DNA of 64,000 nt from an uncultured Acidobacteriota bacterium. Lineage in GTDB: Bacteria; Acidobacteriota; Blastocatellia; Pyrinomonadales; Pyrinomonadaceae. Below the pieces are notes generated by a model, which searched no databases, was not told the origin of the DNA, and was given only the letters and a program-made list of their open reading frames with translations. The translations under genes and the position numbers were made by a program. The first letter of the stretch is position 1, and each line of letters begins with the position of its first letter. The stretch covers positions 248,001 to 312,000 of the forward strand of contig CALMYB010000010.1 in NCBI GenBank assembly GCA_937873515.1. The letters are read 5' to 3'. Below, piece by piece: positions 37,162-45,160 of this stretch.

Positions 37162-37740
37162 ATGACGGCCGAATCATTGAAACAGACCGCAGTGACCGAG
37201 TTTACAAACCCGAACCTTTCGATACTTTATTCGGCGGACGACATAAAAGCGCGGATCGACGTGCTTGGACGCCAAATAACAGCTGACTACCAGGGCCGCG
37301 ATCTTGTTCTGGTCGGCGTTCTGAAAGGTTCGTGCGTATTTATGGCCGACCTGATGCGGGCGATCGATCTGCCTATGAAGATCGACTTTATGGCCGTTTC
37401 GAGCTACAAGGACGGAACTGTTTCGACCGGCGACGTCGAGATCCTAAAGGACCTGAGCAACCCGATCCGCGGCAAGGATGTGCTCGTGGTGGAAGACATC
37501 ATCGACACAGGCCTTACTTTGACTCGATTGCTCGATATCCTTGGTTCCCGCGGGGCGAACTCCATAAAGCTCGCAAGCTTTCTCGACAAGCCTGAGCCTC
37601 GGATCAACAAGGAGTTGAAGCTCGATTACACTGGTTTCGTGATCCCGAATGAATTCGTTGTCGGCTACGGCCTTGACGCCGCCGGACGCTATCGCAACCT
37701 GCCATTTATCGGAGTTGTAAAGAACCCTGCGGAAGCTTGA
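37162..37740 (+). CDS. hpt: Hypoxanthine phosphoribosyltransferase
   Basis: Salvages hypoxanthine/guanine to IMP/GMP using PRPP. The 192-residue length and motifs are standard: VGVLKGSCVFMADLMRAI, the PRPP-binding loop VLVVEDIIDTGLTLTRLLDIL and FVVGYGLDAAGRYRNLPFIG. The rplU promoter overlaps its stop codon. It is divergent from the rpiB-like gene. Confidence 0.96.
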   Translation: MTAESLKQTAVTEFTNPNLSILYSADDIKARIDVLGRQITADYQGRDLVLVGVLKGSCVFMADLMRAIDLPMKIDFMAVSSYKDGTVSTGDVEILKDLSNPIRGKDVLVVEDIIDTGLTLTRLLDILGSRGANSIKLASFLDKPEPRINKELKLDYTGFVIPNEFVVGYGLDAAGRYRNLPFIGVVKNPAEA

Positions 37741-37765
37741 CCTTGCCCTGCCTTTTCCGTATAAT
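37737..37765 (+). promoter_or_regulatory. Promoter of the rplU-rpmA operon
   Basis: TTGACC (37737-37742), a 17-base spacer and TATAAT (37760-37765). The -35 overlaps the hpt stop codon. Confidence 0.75.
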
Positions 37766-37770
37766 TTGAA

Positions 37771-37818
37771 CTTTTCGGCTGTGGGGCAGAGGTTTGCCCG
37801 CGTAAGCTGCCCGAAAAG
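37771..37818 (+). promoter_or_regulatory. Structured leader of rplU, likely ribosomal-protein autoregulation site
   Basis: CTTTTCGG (37771-37778) pairs with CCGAAAAG (37811-37818), closing a structure with an inner GGGCA/TGCCC hairpin. It lies between the promoter and the rplU Shine-Dalgarno (AGGAGA). This layout fits an L21-type autogenous leader; exact family membership was not tested. Confidence 0.55.
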
Positions 37819-37830
37819 CCAGGAGAGAAA

Positions 37831-38103
37831 ATGAGTTACACGATCATTAAAACCGGCGGTAAACAGTTCGCGGTCGAGAGCGGCCAGAAGGTTCGCGTCC
37901 CGTCGATCGAAGCGGAAGCCGGCAAGAAAGTCGATATCGACACCATCCTAGCAGATGGAAAGGCTGCGACGGGAAGCATCAAAGCTACCGTTGTCGGTCA
38001 CGGCCTTTGCGATAAGGTCATCGTCTTTAAGAAAAAGCGCCGTAAACAGTACAAGCGCAAACAGGGCCACAGGCAAGGCTATACGGAGATCACAATAGAC
38101 TAA
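37831..38103 (+). CDS. rplU: 50S ribosomal protein L21
   Basis: Large-subunit protein binding 23S rRNA. The 90 residues match L21 at both ends ([51 protein letters not shown]), but the middle is shorter than the usual 103-105: the loop normally reading APxVxGAxV is missing between [10 protein letters not shown] and KATVVGHG. It has a good ribosome binding site (AGGAGA). Followed by rpmA, as in most bacteria. Confidence 0.96.
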   Translation: MSYTIIKTGGKQFAVESGQKVRVPSIEAEAGKKVDIDTILADGKAATGSIKATVVGHGLCDKVIVFKKKRRKQYKRKQGHRQGYTEITID

Positions 38104-38156
38104 CGAACGGACGGTTGTTGCTATTAACAATTAACCATTCACTATTTACTAACACA

Positions 38157-38432
38157 ATGGCACATAAGAAAGGTGTAGGTTCATCCAGAAACGGCCGCGA
38201 TTCAGCTGCACAGCGTCTCGGCCTTAAGAAATTCGGCGGCCAGCATGTGCTTGGCGGCAATATCCTTGCTCGCCAACGCGGCACGAAATGGAAGCCGGGC
38301 AATAATGTCGGCCGGGGCAAAGACGATACGCTTTTTGCACTGATCGAAGGCTTCGTTAAGTTCGAGGACAAGGGCCGCAAGGGCAAGTTCATCAGCGTCT
38401 ATGCCGAACTTCCCGTCGCCGAAGCTGCCTAA
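38157..38432 (+). CDS. rpmA: 50S ribosomal protein L27
   Basis: A 91-residue large-subunit protein whose N-terminus lies near the peptidyl-transferase centre. It begins [31 protein letters not shown] and ends [11 protein letters not shown] 38157 gives the canonical MAHKKG start (the in-frame TTG at 38115 is rejected). It is co-transcribed with rplU. Confidence 0.97.
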   Translation: MAHKKGVGSSRNGRDSAAQRLGLKKFGGQHVLGGNILARQRGTKWKPGNNVGRGKDDTLFALIEGFVKFEDKGRKGKFISVYAELPVAEAA

Positions 38433-38640
38433 ATCGGCAGCCTGAACGGCTCCAGGTCTATTACGCGGTCGAGCATCAAAAGATGCCGGCCGCGATTTCT
38501 TTTGCCATCCTGCTTCACTACCGACAGCGTCCGGTCGACATACCACCTTCCAACACAGATAAGCCCAGCACGCTGTCCTTGAGAACCAGATAACCGCCAA
38601 AAACCCACCTTTCTCCACCCAACAAAATATTTTTTTTCGT
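38433..38640 (-). other. Possible frameshifted ORF remnant
   Basis: On the minus strand one frame reads WVFGGYLVLKDSVLGL and the next reads ICVGRWYVDRTLSVVKQDG...[17 protein letters not shown], with codon use that looks protein-like. Joined by a one-base shift near 38560 they would form one short protein end. There is no start or recognisable family; it may be noise. Confidence 0.25.
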
Positions 38641-38653
38641 TGAATTTTTTCGG

Positions 38654-38773
38654 TTTTCCACAGGCCGCTCGAAGAACAGGTTTTGCGTCGCCGCAAGCCA
38701 AGCGATTGTCTGCGAAATACTTAGCGAGTTTTCCACATTCTTTTTCCACAGCACTGGCCACATATTTTCCACA
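38654..38773 (+). promoter_or_regulatory. Cluster of four DnaA boxes
   Basis: Four identical TTTTCCACA 9-mers (38654-38662, 38729-38737, 38742-38750, 38765-38773), all on the plus strand, fit the TTWTNCACA DnaA-box consensus. An AT-rich stretch (about 38800-38850) follows. This could be a chromosomal origin, a DnaA-titrating site or a DnaA-regulated promoter. Confidence 0.65.
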
Positions 38774-38825
38774 GACGGCCGGCTCGGTGTTCTCAGAAAC
38801 CGAAAATACTTAAAGTGTTTTCTAC

Positions 38826-38853
38826 TTGACTTAAATATTTTTGGGGTTAAGAT
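38826..38853 (+). promoter_or_regulatory. Promoter of the candidate ncRNA
   Basis: TTGACT (38826-38831), 16 bases, then TAAGAT (38848-38853). It lies just after the DnaA-box cluster and points into a gene-free stretch. Confidence 0.5.
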
Positions 38854-38859
38854 AGCCAT

Positions 38860-39220
38860 ACAGTCAAGGTTGTTTACGGACACTTTGACCGGCACCGGGA
38901 GGTGGAAGGATTGCGGTGACGCTTTTCTTCGAAGGACGGCAGGAGCGGAAGCCACCGTTCGGAACGCCCGGAGCCGAAGCCGAAAGGCTTGTGCCGCAGA
39001 TCCATTATTGGATCTCGATCGAGGGTTTGTTCGCAGACTTTTGATCTTAGGACGCAGGGATAAAAACTTGCGACACCGTACAGGAAATGATCAGCCTGTA
39101 ATGAGTGCACGACACGCCGCTCATCGAAGGTCTCTCGGGACTGGAGCCATGAGCCTCGTTTGCCGGAAAGCGTAACCGGCGGTGGAGGAAAAGCCACCAA
39201 ACAAAAAACCTAACGGCACC
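38860..39220 (+). ncRNA. Candidate structured noncoding RNA
   Basis: The region has no credible ORF but many compact stems: AAGCC-GAAA-GGCTT with a GNRA tetraloop, AGATCC-attatt-GGATCT, TACAGG-CCTGTA, GCTCAT...ATGAGC, GCCGG-CCGGC and GGTGG...CCACC. It starts at a plausible promoter. I looked for and did not find RNase P, tmRNA or SRP RNA signatures on either strand. The 5' and 3' ends are estimates; a further hairpin follows at 39340-39371. Confidence 0.4.
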
Positions 39221-39339
39221 TCTTGTTCTCTCCTTGTGAGTGACTAAAGAGCCAAAAGGAATTTAAGTTCGCTTGAGTTTCTCGTGCTGACCGGCGATAA
39301 GATAAGCTCCCCGCAGAGCGTCGTCGGAATACAAAAATC

Positions 39340-39371
39340 GGCAGACATCGCGTGTACATGAGATGTCTGCC
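39340..39371. repeat. Inverted repeat hairpin
   Basis: GGCAGACATC and GATGTCTGCC form a perfect 10-bp stem with a 12-base loop. No T-tract follows on either strand, so a terminator is unlikely. Confidence 0.55.
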
Positions 39372-39438
39372 AAACACCTCGATCCCGTGTAGAGTTGGGG
39401 CCTTCGGGTCACGAATCTTGGGAACAGGAAAAAAATAG

Positions 39439-39482
39439 GAGCGTTGATATCGAGACGAGCGATCGTTCAGAGATCAACGCTC
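39439..39482. terminator. Terminator of the ClC gene, probably bidirectional
   Basis: GAGCGTTGAT / ATCAACGCTC form a perfect 10-bp stem. On the minus strand it is followed by CTATTTTTTT; on the plus strand by TTGTTTT. The right arm includes the stop codon of the ClC gene. Confidence 0.75.
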
Positions 39483-41387
39483 TTGTTTTGCGTTCTGCAC
39501 TTCCTCTTCCGCCTTCTCATGATCGACTTCATCCTTCTCGCGAGCCGCTCGTGCCTTTGCCATCGCAAGGATCGACGGCAGCTGAAGAACTTGTTCTCGC
39601 CGTGTTTCATTCTCAAGGTGGACAACGCGGGCCGAAAGCAAATTGTTGAGCGAGATCGTACCGACAAGCCGACCGGGATCATCCCTATCGACAACCGGAA
39701 AACGGGTAATTCCCGTTGCCGCCATTCTTTCGACAACCGGTCGAAGAGGCTCGTCGTCAAAAACCACCTCGGGCTGATATCGCGTGATATCCGAAAGCTT
39801 GCCGTTCGGGTTCTCCTTAACGTGCTGGATCGCACCGCGAAGATCACGGCGCGTAACAACACCGACGAGTCGATCGTTCTCATCGACGACAGGATACATA
39901 TGCTGGACGCGTTTTGAGAGATCGGAGGGTATCAGTTCCGCGAGTTCCACGTTAGTACGACCCTCATGAAGAGCATCTATGTCGGTGCGCATCACTTCCC
40001 TAGCAAAGCTGATCTCGAGCGGATCGAGGGAATATTCCCGGCTCATATGATAGCCGCGGCGAGCGATCTTTTCCGTCAGGATAGAGCGTTCCAACGTGAG
40101 CACGGTGAAGCCGTATGAGATGGTTACCGCGATCAGGAGCGGCAAGAGCATATTGATGTCATGGGTAAGCTCAAAGGCGAAGATAATGCCTGTGAACGGC
40201 GAACTGGTCGTCCCGGCGAGTATCGCTCCCATACAGACAAGAGGCCAAAATCCAACACCCTCAGCGGGCAGGAAACCGCCGAGAATACCGCCCAATGCGC
40301 AGCCCATCATCAGCAGCGGTGCGAGCACGCCGCCGGAGGTTCCCGAACCGAGAGCGATGATCCAGATCATCGATTTTACGAGCAGAACGCCGAGCAGGAC
40401 CTTTAGCGGAGCATCGGTCTGAAGCAGATCGCGTATAACGTCATAACCTACGCCTAGGGCCTGTGGAAAGATCAATCCGCCGATCGCGATAAAGATACCG
40501 CCGATCGCGGGCCACCACATCCAATGGATCGGGAGCTTCGCAAAGAGGTCTTCCGACGCGTAAACGCCCTTCGTCAATACCAAAGACAGCACACCCGCCA
40601 GAAGGCCGGCGAGTACGCAGCCGAGCAGTCCGTCGATCCCCGCAAACGACGGGTATGGCCCGGCGGGAAAAAGCGGTGCGGGATCGAGAATATAATGTCG
40701 TGCCGCCGTTGCCGCAGCGGCCGCAAGGGCAACGGGGATCAGGCTCCTTGGCTTCCATTCGAAGAGCAGTAGTTCAACGGCAAGAAGGACCGATGCGATC
40801 GGTGCGCCAAATGTTGCCGCCATACCGGCGGCCGCACCGGCACAGAGCAGCGTCTTACGCTCAGTGTTTGTCAGCCGAAAGAACTGGGCGATCATCGAGC
40901 CGAACGCGCCGCCCGTCATAATGATCGGGCCCTCCGCACCGAAAGGACCGCCGGATCCGATAGCGATCGCGGATGAAAGCGGCTTGAGTATCGCCAGCCT
41001 TGGCTGCACGCGACTGCCATTGAGCAAGATCGACTCGATCGCCTCCGGCATTCCGTGGCCGCGGATCCTGTCAGAGCCGTAACGGGCCATAAAGCCGACA
41101 ATGATCCCGCCGATCACAGGAACGAATAGGATCATCCAGCCGAGCGTATTTCCCGCCGGTGAAGCATTCTCGAAGCTGAGTCTTTGATAGAAAAATAAAT
41201 TGGTGAAGAATGCAATGAGTCTTAAAAGCCCCCAGGCGATTCCTGAGCTTGCGACGCCGATCACGACAGCCAGCAGCGAAATTCGGATCACACGCCGCGT
41301 AGTCGTAAAATCGCCAAGTTCGGCGGCGCCTGAGTTTTCAAATGTAGCCCAAAATCCAGCAGGTTCGGCAACTGAGCCGTTTGTCAT
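39474..41387 (-). CDS. ClC-family chloride channel/antiporter with CBS pair
   Basis: A 637-residue inner-membrane protein. The channel domain (about 1-450) has about 10-12 membrane segments with the ClC signatures GSGGPFGAEGPI (gating Glu kept) and GAPIASVLLAVELL; SGTSGGVLAPLLMMGCALGG is the third ion-binding loop. A CBS pair follows (about 455-585: AREVMRTDIDALHEG...YPVVDENDRLVGVVTRRDL; TGITRFPVVDRDDPGRLVGTI), suggesting nucleotide regulation. A charged tail (RAAREKDEVDHEKAEEEVQNAK) ends the protein. Channel or proton antiporter cannot be decided here. Confidence 0.95.
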   Translation of the reverse strand: MTNGSVAEPAGFWATFENSGAAELGDFTTTRRVIRISLLAVVIGVASSGIAWGLLRLIAFFTNLFFYQRLSFENASPAGNTLGWMILFVPVIGGIIVGFMARYGSDRIRGHGMPEAIESILLNGSRVQPRLAILKPLSSAIAIGSGGPFGAEGPIIMTGGAFGSMIAQFFRLTNTERKTLLCAGAAAGMAATFGAPIASVLLAVELLLFEWKPRSLIPVALAAAAATAARHYILDPAPLFPAGPYPSFAGIDGLLGCVLAGLLAGVLSLVLTKGVYASEDLFAKLPIHWMWWPAIGGIFIAIGGLIFPQALGVGYDVIRDLLQTDAPLKVLLGVLLVKSMIWIIALGSGTSGGVLAPLLMMGCALGGILGGFLPAEGVGFWPLVCMGAILAGTTSSPFTGIIFAFELTHDINMLLPLLIAVTISYGFTVLTLERSILTEKIARRGYHMSREYSLDPLEISFAREVMRTDIDALHEGRTNVELAELIPSDLSKRVQHMYPVVDENDRLVGVVTRRDLRGAIQHVKENPNGKLSDITRYQPEVVFDDEPLRPVVERMAATGITRFPVVDRDDPGRLVGTISLNNLLSARVVHLENETRREQVLQLPSILAMAKARAAREKDEVDHEKAEEEVQNAKQER

Positions 41388-41520
41388 TAGTGTCCTCCCA
41401 AAATGAAGCGAAATAAAAACGGTAACATTTTTGAAGGTAGGATGCAGGTATGCCGATTCGAAACCGCACTTTCAGTTTGTTACCATCAACCCAGCCTAAT
41501 AGAATTGTGCTTTAGAGAAA

Positions 41521-42528
41521 ATGTTCCTTGACCGCGTAAAGATCCACGTAAAGGCCGGCGACGGCGGCAACGGCGTAACCGCTTTCCGACGTGAAAAATT
41601 CGTTCCCCGCGGCGGCCCTTCCGGTGGTGACGGCGGTGTCGGAGGCAGTGTTTTCATTGAGTCGGACGAAGGTTTGAACACGCTTTTGCACCTCAGATAC
41701 AACCCGGAGCACAAGGCAGAACGCGGCCGGCACGGAGAAGGCTCGAATCGATCCGGCAAGGACGGGGAGCACGTGACGGTGCGCGTCCCGGTCGGTACAC
41801 AGGTTTTTGATGCCGACTCGGGCGACCTGCTCTTTGACTTTGTTGAGGCCGGGCAGAAATTCCTCGTCGCCAAGGGCGGGAAAGGGGGGTGGGGCAACGC
41901 TCATTTCGCAACGCCTACGAAGCAGGCTCCGAAGTATCATTACGACGGCCGTCCGGGCGAAGAGCGGAACCTTCAGCTTGAGTTGAAACTGATCGCAGAT
42001 GTCGGGCTTGTCGGGTTTCCGAACGCCGGAAAATCAACGCTGATCTCGGTGATCTCTGCGGCGAAGCCGAAGATAGCCGACTATCCCTTCACGACGCTCG
42101 AACCGAATCTCGGCGTCGTGGATATGGGTGAATATCGCACTTTTGTAGTTGCGGACATTCCGGGACTTATCGAAGGGGCTTCGAATGGTGCGGGGCTGGG
42201 CGACCGCTTCTTGCGGCACGTGGAACGCACGAAGTTGATCTTGCATCTTGTCGATGTCTCGTCCTTCTCCGGCCGCGATCCTGTGGAAGATTACGAGATC
42301 ATCAACCGCGAACTTGCCGCCTACGACGAAGACCTCGCAGAGCGGCCGCAGATCATCGTGGCGACCAAGATCGACGCCCTGGATGACCAAGACCGACTGG
42401 ATTCTCTTAAAAAGCGTGCCAAGGCCGACAAACGAACGTTCTTTGCGATCTCTGCGGTCGCAAATATGGGCGTTTCCGAGCTTGTAGGCGAGGTCGCCAA
42501 GCGGCTGAGGGCTGAGGAAGATGACTGA
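41521..42528 (+). CDS. obgE: GTPase ObgE/CgtA
   Basis: A 335-residue essential GTPase in 50S ribosome assembly and stringent response. The Gly-rich Obg fold (1-158: [36 protein letters not shown]) is followed by the G domain with G1 [10 protein letters not shown]3 [11 protein letters not shown] and G4 ATKID. It lacks the C-terminal OCT domain. Head gene of an operon in which each following gene overlaps or abuts the last. Confidence 0.98.
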   Translation: MFLDRVKIHVKAGDGGNGVTAFRREKFVPRGGPSGGDGGVGGSVFIESDEGLNTLLHLRYNPEHKAERGRHGEGSNRSGKDGEHVTVRVPVGTQVFDADSGDLLFDFVEAGQKFLVAKGGKGGWGNAHFATPTKQAPKYHYDGRPGEERNLQLELKLIADVGLVGFPNAGKSTLISVISAAKPKIADYPFTTLEPNLGVVDMGEYRTFVVADIPGLIEGASNGAGLGDRFLRHVERTKLILHLVDVSSFSGRDPVEDYEIINRELAAYDEDLAERPQIIVATKIDALDDQDRLDSLKKRAKADKRTFFAISAVANMGVSELVGEVAKRLRAEEDD

Positions 42529-43183
42529 CGAAAGACGGCCGCTAAGGATCGCGTTCTTCGGCGGAAGCTTCGATCCGCCGCACCTTGGGCACATGGCGAT
42601 CGCAAATGCGTTGATCAGACAGTTCGAACTTGATGAGTTCGTCTTTGTGCCCGCGTTCCATGCTCCGCATAAACGGAGCGCCCCGACGCATGCATTCGAC
42701 CGGTACGCGATGCTTTGCCTTGCAACTCAGAACGAATCGCGAATGACGGTTTCGCGTATTGAGATCGAGATGCCGCAGAAGCCGTATTCCGTCGAAACGC
42801 TCGACCGTCTAACGCAGATGCTGCCGCATGAGGAGATCTTTTTCGTGATGGGAGCCGACTCGTGGCGGGACATTCGAACTTGGCGGGAATGGGAAAAGCT
42901 GTTCACGCTAACCGATCATATCGTCGTTACGCGGCCGGGCTATCAGATCGAGACGGATCACGTCACTAACGATGTCCGCGAACGCATCAACGATGTCCGC
43001 GGCGGTGAGGTCCCTGTTAAGACCGATCCGCACGCTTTGAATATCTATTTCACCGATAAGGTCGATATCGATCTCTCGGCTACGGAGATTCGCAGGAAGA
43101 TCAAGGATGGCGACGATTCATGGCGGGAAGACGTGCCTGAATCGGCGGCAAAGTATATTATTAAGTATCAAATTTATAGCTAA
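42521..43183 (+). CDS. nadD: Nicotinate-nucleotide adenylyltransferase
   Basis: Adenylates nicotinate mononucleotide in NAD synthesis. The 220 residues carry [11 protein letters not shown] and the downstream [12 protein letters not shown] motif of the ISSTxxR type (here LSATEIRRK). The start overlaps the end of obgE by 8 bases. Neighbour rsfS is a common partner. Confidence 0.96.
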   Translation: MTDERRPLRIAFFGGSFDPPHLGHMAIANALIRQFELDEFVFVPAFHAPHKRSAPTHAFDRYAMLCLATQNESRMTVSRIEIEMPQKPYSVETLDRLTQMLPHEEIFFVMGADSWRDIRTWREWEKLFTLTDHIVVTRPGYQIETDHVTNDVRERINDVRGGEVPVKTDPHALNIYFTDKVDIDLSATEIRRKIKDGDDSWREDVPESAAKYIIKYQIYS

Positions 43184-43612
43184 ATGGAAGAATTACAGGA
43201 AAAATCTTTAGCGCGAGAGACCGCCCGTATCGAGGTCGCGACCCCGGCAACAAGATACTCGGATCTTGATGAGGGACTGCAGTTTGCGATCCGTGCTGCG
43301 GCCGACAAGAAAGCTCTCAATATCGTTGGCCTTGATCTTCGGGACATCGCGAGCTTTACAGAACATTTTATCATTGCAACGGGTACGAACCAGCGTCAGG
43401 TGCAGGCGATCGCGGATGAGATCGTCGAGCGTTTGAAGAAGGAAAAGGGCCTCCGTGCCGTCCGCGTGGAAGGATATCGCACGGGCGAATGGGTGTTGCT
43501 CGACTACGGTGATTTTGTTTTCCACATCTTTAGCGAAACCGCCCGCGAATTTTACGACCTCGAACGTCTGTGGCGTGATGCCGGGAAGATCGAGATGCCG
43601 GACGATCTATAA
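43184..43612 (+). CDS. rsfS: Ribosome silencing factor RsfS
   Basis: A 142-residue Iojap/RsfS-family protein that binds L14 and blocks subunit joining under starvation. Motifs: HFIIATGTNQRQVQAIADEI and VEGYRTGEWVLLDYGDFVFHIFSETAREFYDLERLW. The N-terminus (about 1-35) is longer than usual. It immediately follows nadD and overlaps rlmH by one base. Confidence 0.95.
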   Translation: MEELQEKSLARETARIEVATPATRYSDLDEGLQFAIRAAADKKALNIVGLDLRDIASFTEHFIIATGTNQRQVQAIADEIVERLKKEKGLRAVRVEGYRTGEWVLLDYGDFVFHIFSETAREFYDLERLWRDAGKIEMPDDL

Positions 43613-44064
43613 TGAAGTTTAGGTTCGTATGGGTCGGAAGGACCCGTGATCAGCACTACAAGGCGCTGCAGGAGGAATATCTGCAGCGTCTTTCGTATTT
43701 CGTATCCGTAGAGGTCGTTGAAGTAAGAGACTCAAAAGACAAAGATCCGCGTGAAACCGAAGGCAAACGTATCCTTGAGAAATTGAATCAAAGCTCTCTT
43801 GTATGCCTGCTTGACGTCGGCGGAAAGCAGAAAAGTTCGCACCAGATCGCCGAGATGATCGAAGGCTGGCAAGATAAAGGAATACGCGATATTTCCTTTG
43901 TTATCGGCGCTGCCAATGGAGTCTCGGCAGCCGTTGCCGAACGGGCGAATACCGTGCTATCATTATCGTTTCTCACTTTTACGCATGAGATGGCTCGTGT
44001 CGTTCTAGCTGAGCAATTATATAGGGGATTTACGATTATAAAGGGTTTTCCTTACCAGAAATGA
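43612..44064 (+). CDS. rlmH: 23S rRNA (pseudouridine-1915-N3)-methyltransferase RlmH
   Basis: A SPOUT methyltransferase of 150 residues (normal about 155) acting on assembled 70S ribosomes. Family motifs: LLDVGGKQKSSHQIAEMI, DISFVIGAANGVS and LSLSFLTFTHEMARVVLAEQLYRGFTIIKGFPYQK, the trefoil-knot C-terminus. Its stop overlaps the start of the DksA-like gene (ATGA). Confidence 0.96.
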   Translation: MKFRFVWVGRTRDQHYKALQEEYLQRLSYFVSVEVVEVRDSKDKDPRETEGKRILEKLNQSSLVCLLDVGGKQKSSHQIAEMIEGWQDKGIRDISFVIGAANGVSAAVAERANTVLSLSFLTFTHEMARVVLAEQLYRGFTIIKGFPYQK

Positions 44065-44414
44065 GCAAGTCCAATTCAAAAGATATACATAAAAAGCTCA
44101 CCGCCGAGCGTGAATCTTTAGTAGCGAAGCTGAACGGCAACGACCTCTCAATTGACGACTCAGAAACTCCCGACCCGGTCGATCTCGCGGTCCGCAATTA
44201 TTCGAAGAACGTCCTGCTCGCCGTCTCTGAGAACGACAGCAAGCAGATCGCCCTGATCGACGAAGCTCTCGAACGCCTCGAAAACGACGAGTACGGCCAC
44301 TGTCAGAACTGCGAGAAAGCGATCAATGCAAAGCGTTTGGCGGCGATTCCCTGGGCGAGATATTGTCTTGATTGCCAGAGCCTGCTTGAGCAAGGGCTTC
44401 TCGACGACGAATGA
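44061..44414 (+). CDS. TraR/DksA-type zinc-finger regulator
   Basis: A 117-residue protein with a coiled-coil N-terminus and the C4 zinc finger CQNCEKAINAKRLAAIPWARYCLDC (residues about 79-103). These proteins enter the RNA polymerase secondary channel and tune transcription with ppGpp. The DxxDxA tip residues of true DksA were not matched with certainty. It overlaps rlmH and comF by 4 bases at both ends. Confidence 0.9.
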   Translation: MSKSNSKDIHKKLTAERESLVAKLNGNDLSIDDSETPDPVDLAVRNYSKNVLLAVSENDSKQIALIDEALERLENDEYGHCQNCEKAINAKRLAAIPWARYCLDCQSLLEQGLLDDE

Positions 44415-45151
44415 GCTATTGGCGGACGGTCATCGATCCGATCCTATCAGTAATTTTGCCCGAGCAATGCCGGGCCTGTGCCGCCCGCGAGTGCGATCTC
44501 GCGGGCGGTGTCGTTTGTGCGGATTGTTGGCAAAATGCTCAGCTGTTCACGAAGGAAACACCGGTTTGCCGAAAATGCGGAGCAGTCCTCATCACCGCTT
44601 TGCGATCCGATTCTGCGACGTGCAAGGCTTGCGACAAAATGGTGTTTGACCGAGCCTTCGCGTGCGGCGTTTACGAAGGCGCGATCTCTTCCTCCGTGCT
44701 CGCGCTGAAAAAGCAACCGGTGATCTCTCGCCGGCTCAAGGACGCGATCCGCGACGCCATTGCCGGAAATCCCGGCGTGGAAGCCGACGTCATTGTTCCG
44801 GTTCCGCTTTCAAAAAAGCGTATGTTCGAACGCGAGTTCAACCAGGCCGAGAAGATCGCGGATGTTGTTTCGCAATGTCTGGACGTACCGGTCGACACCT
44901 CTCTCCTTAAGCGGAACATTCACACACCTTTGCATCGTGCGGGAATGGATCTGCGTGCACGCGAACTCACTGTCGAGAAGGCATTCAGCGTTGCGGATGC
45001 CGAGTCTGTCCGGCACAAGAATATTCTCCTCGTCGATGATGTGTTCACCTCCGGGGCTACCGTCAACGCGTGCTCCGCTGTGCTGAAAAAGAACGGCGCA
45101 AGCTCCGTGACAGTTTTCACGGTTGCTCGCGCCGTTCAGGGCAGATTCTAG
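44411..45151 (+). CDS. comF: ComF-family phosphoribosyltransferase
   Basis: A 246-residue ComF-family protein, linked to DNA uptake or DNA-damage repair in other bacteria. The N-terminal zinc-ribbon has CRACAARECD and VCADCWQN and CRKCGAVL...CKACDK. The C-terminal PRTase domain ends with the PRPP loop NILLVDDVFTSGATVNACSAVL. It overlaps the DksA-like gene by 4 bases and is the last gene of the operon; the sugar dehydrogenase is convergent. Confidence 0.93.
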   Translation: MSYWRTVIDPILSVILPEQCRACAARECDLAGGVVCADCWQNAQLFTKETPVCRKCGAVLITALRSDSATCKACDKMVFDRAFACGVYEGAISSSVLALKKQPVISRRLKDAIRDAIAGNPGVEADVIVPVPLSKKRMFEREFNQAEKIADVVSQCLDVPVDTSLLKRNIHTPLHRAGMDLRARELTVEKAFSVADAESVRHKNILLVDDVFTSGATVNACSAVLKKNGASSVTVFTVARAVQGRF

Positions 45152-45160
45152 GCCGAGGGA

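Noticed and set aside
38860..39220. RNase P RNA, tmRNA or SRP RNA
   Set aside because: Characteristic GAGGAAAGTCC, tRNA-Ala-like ends and GGAAGGAAGCAGC-type core were sought on both strands and not found.
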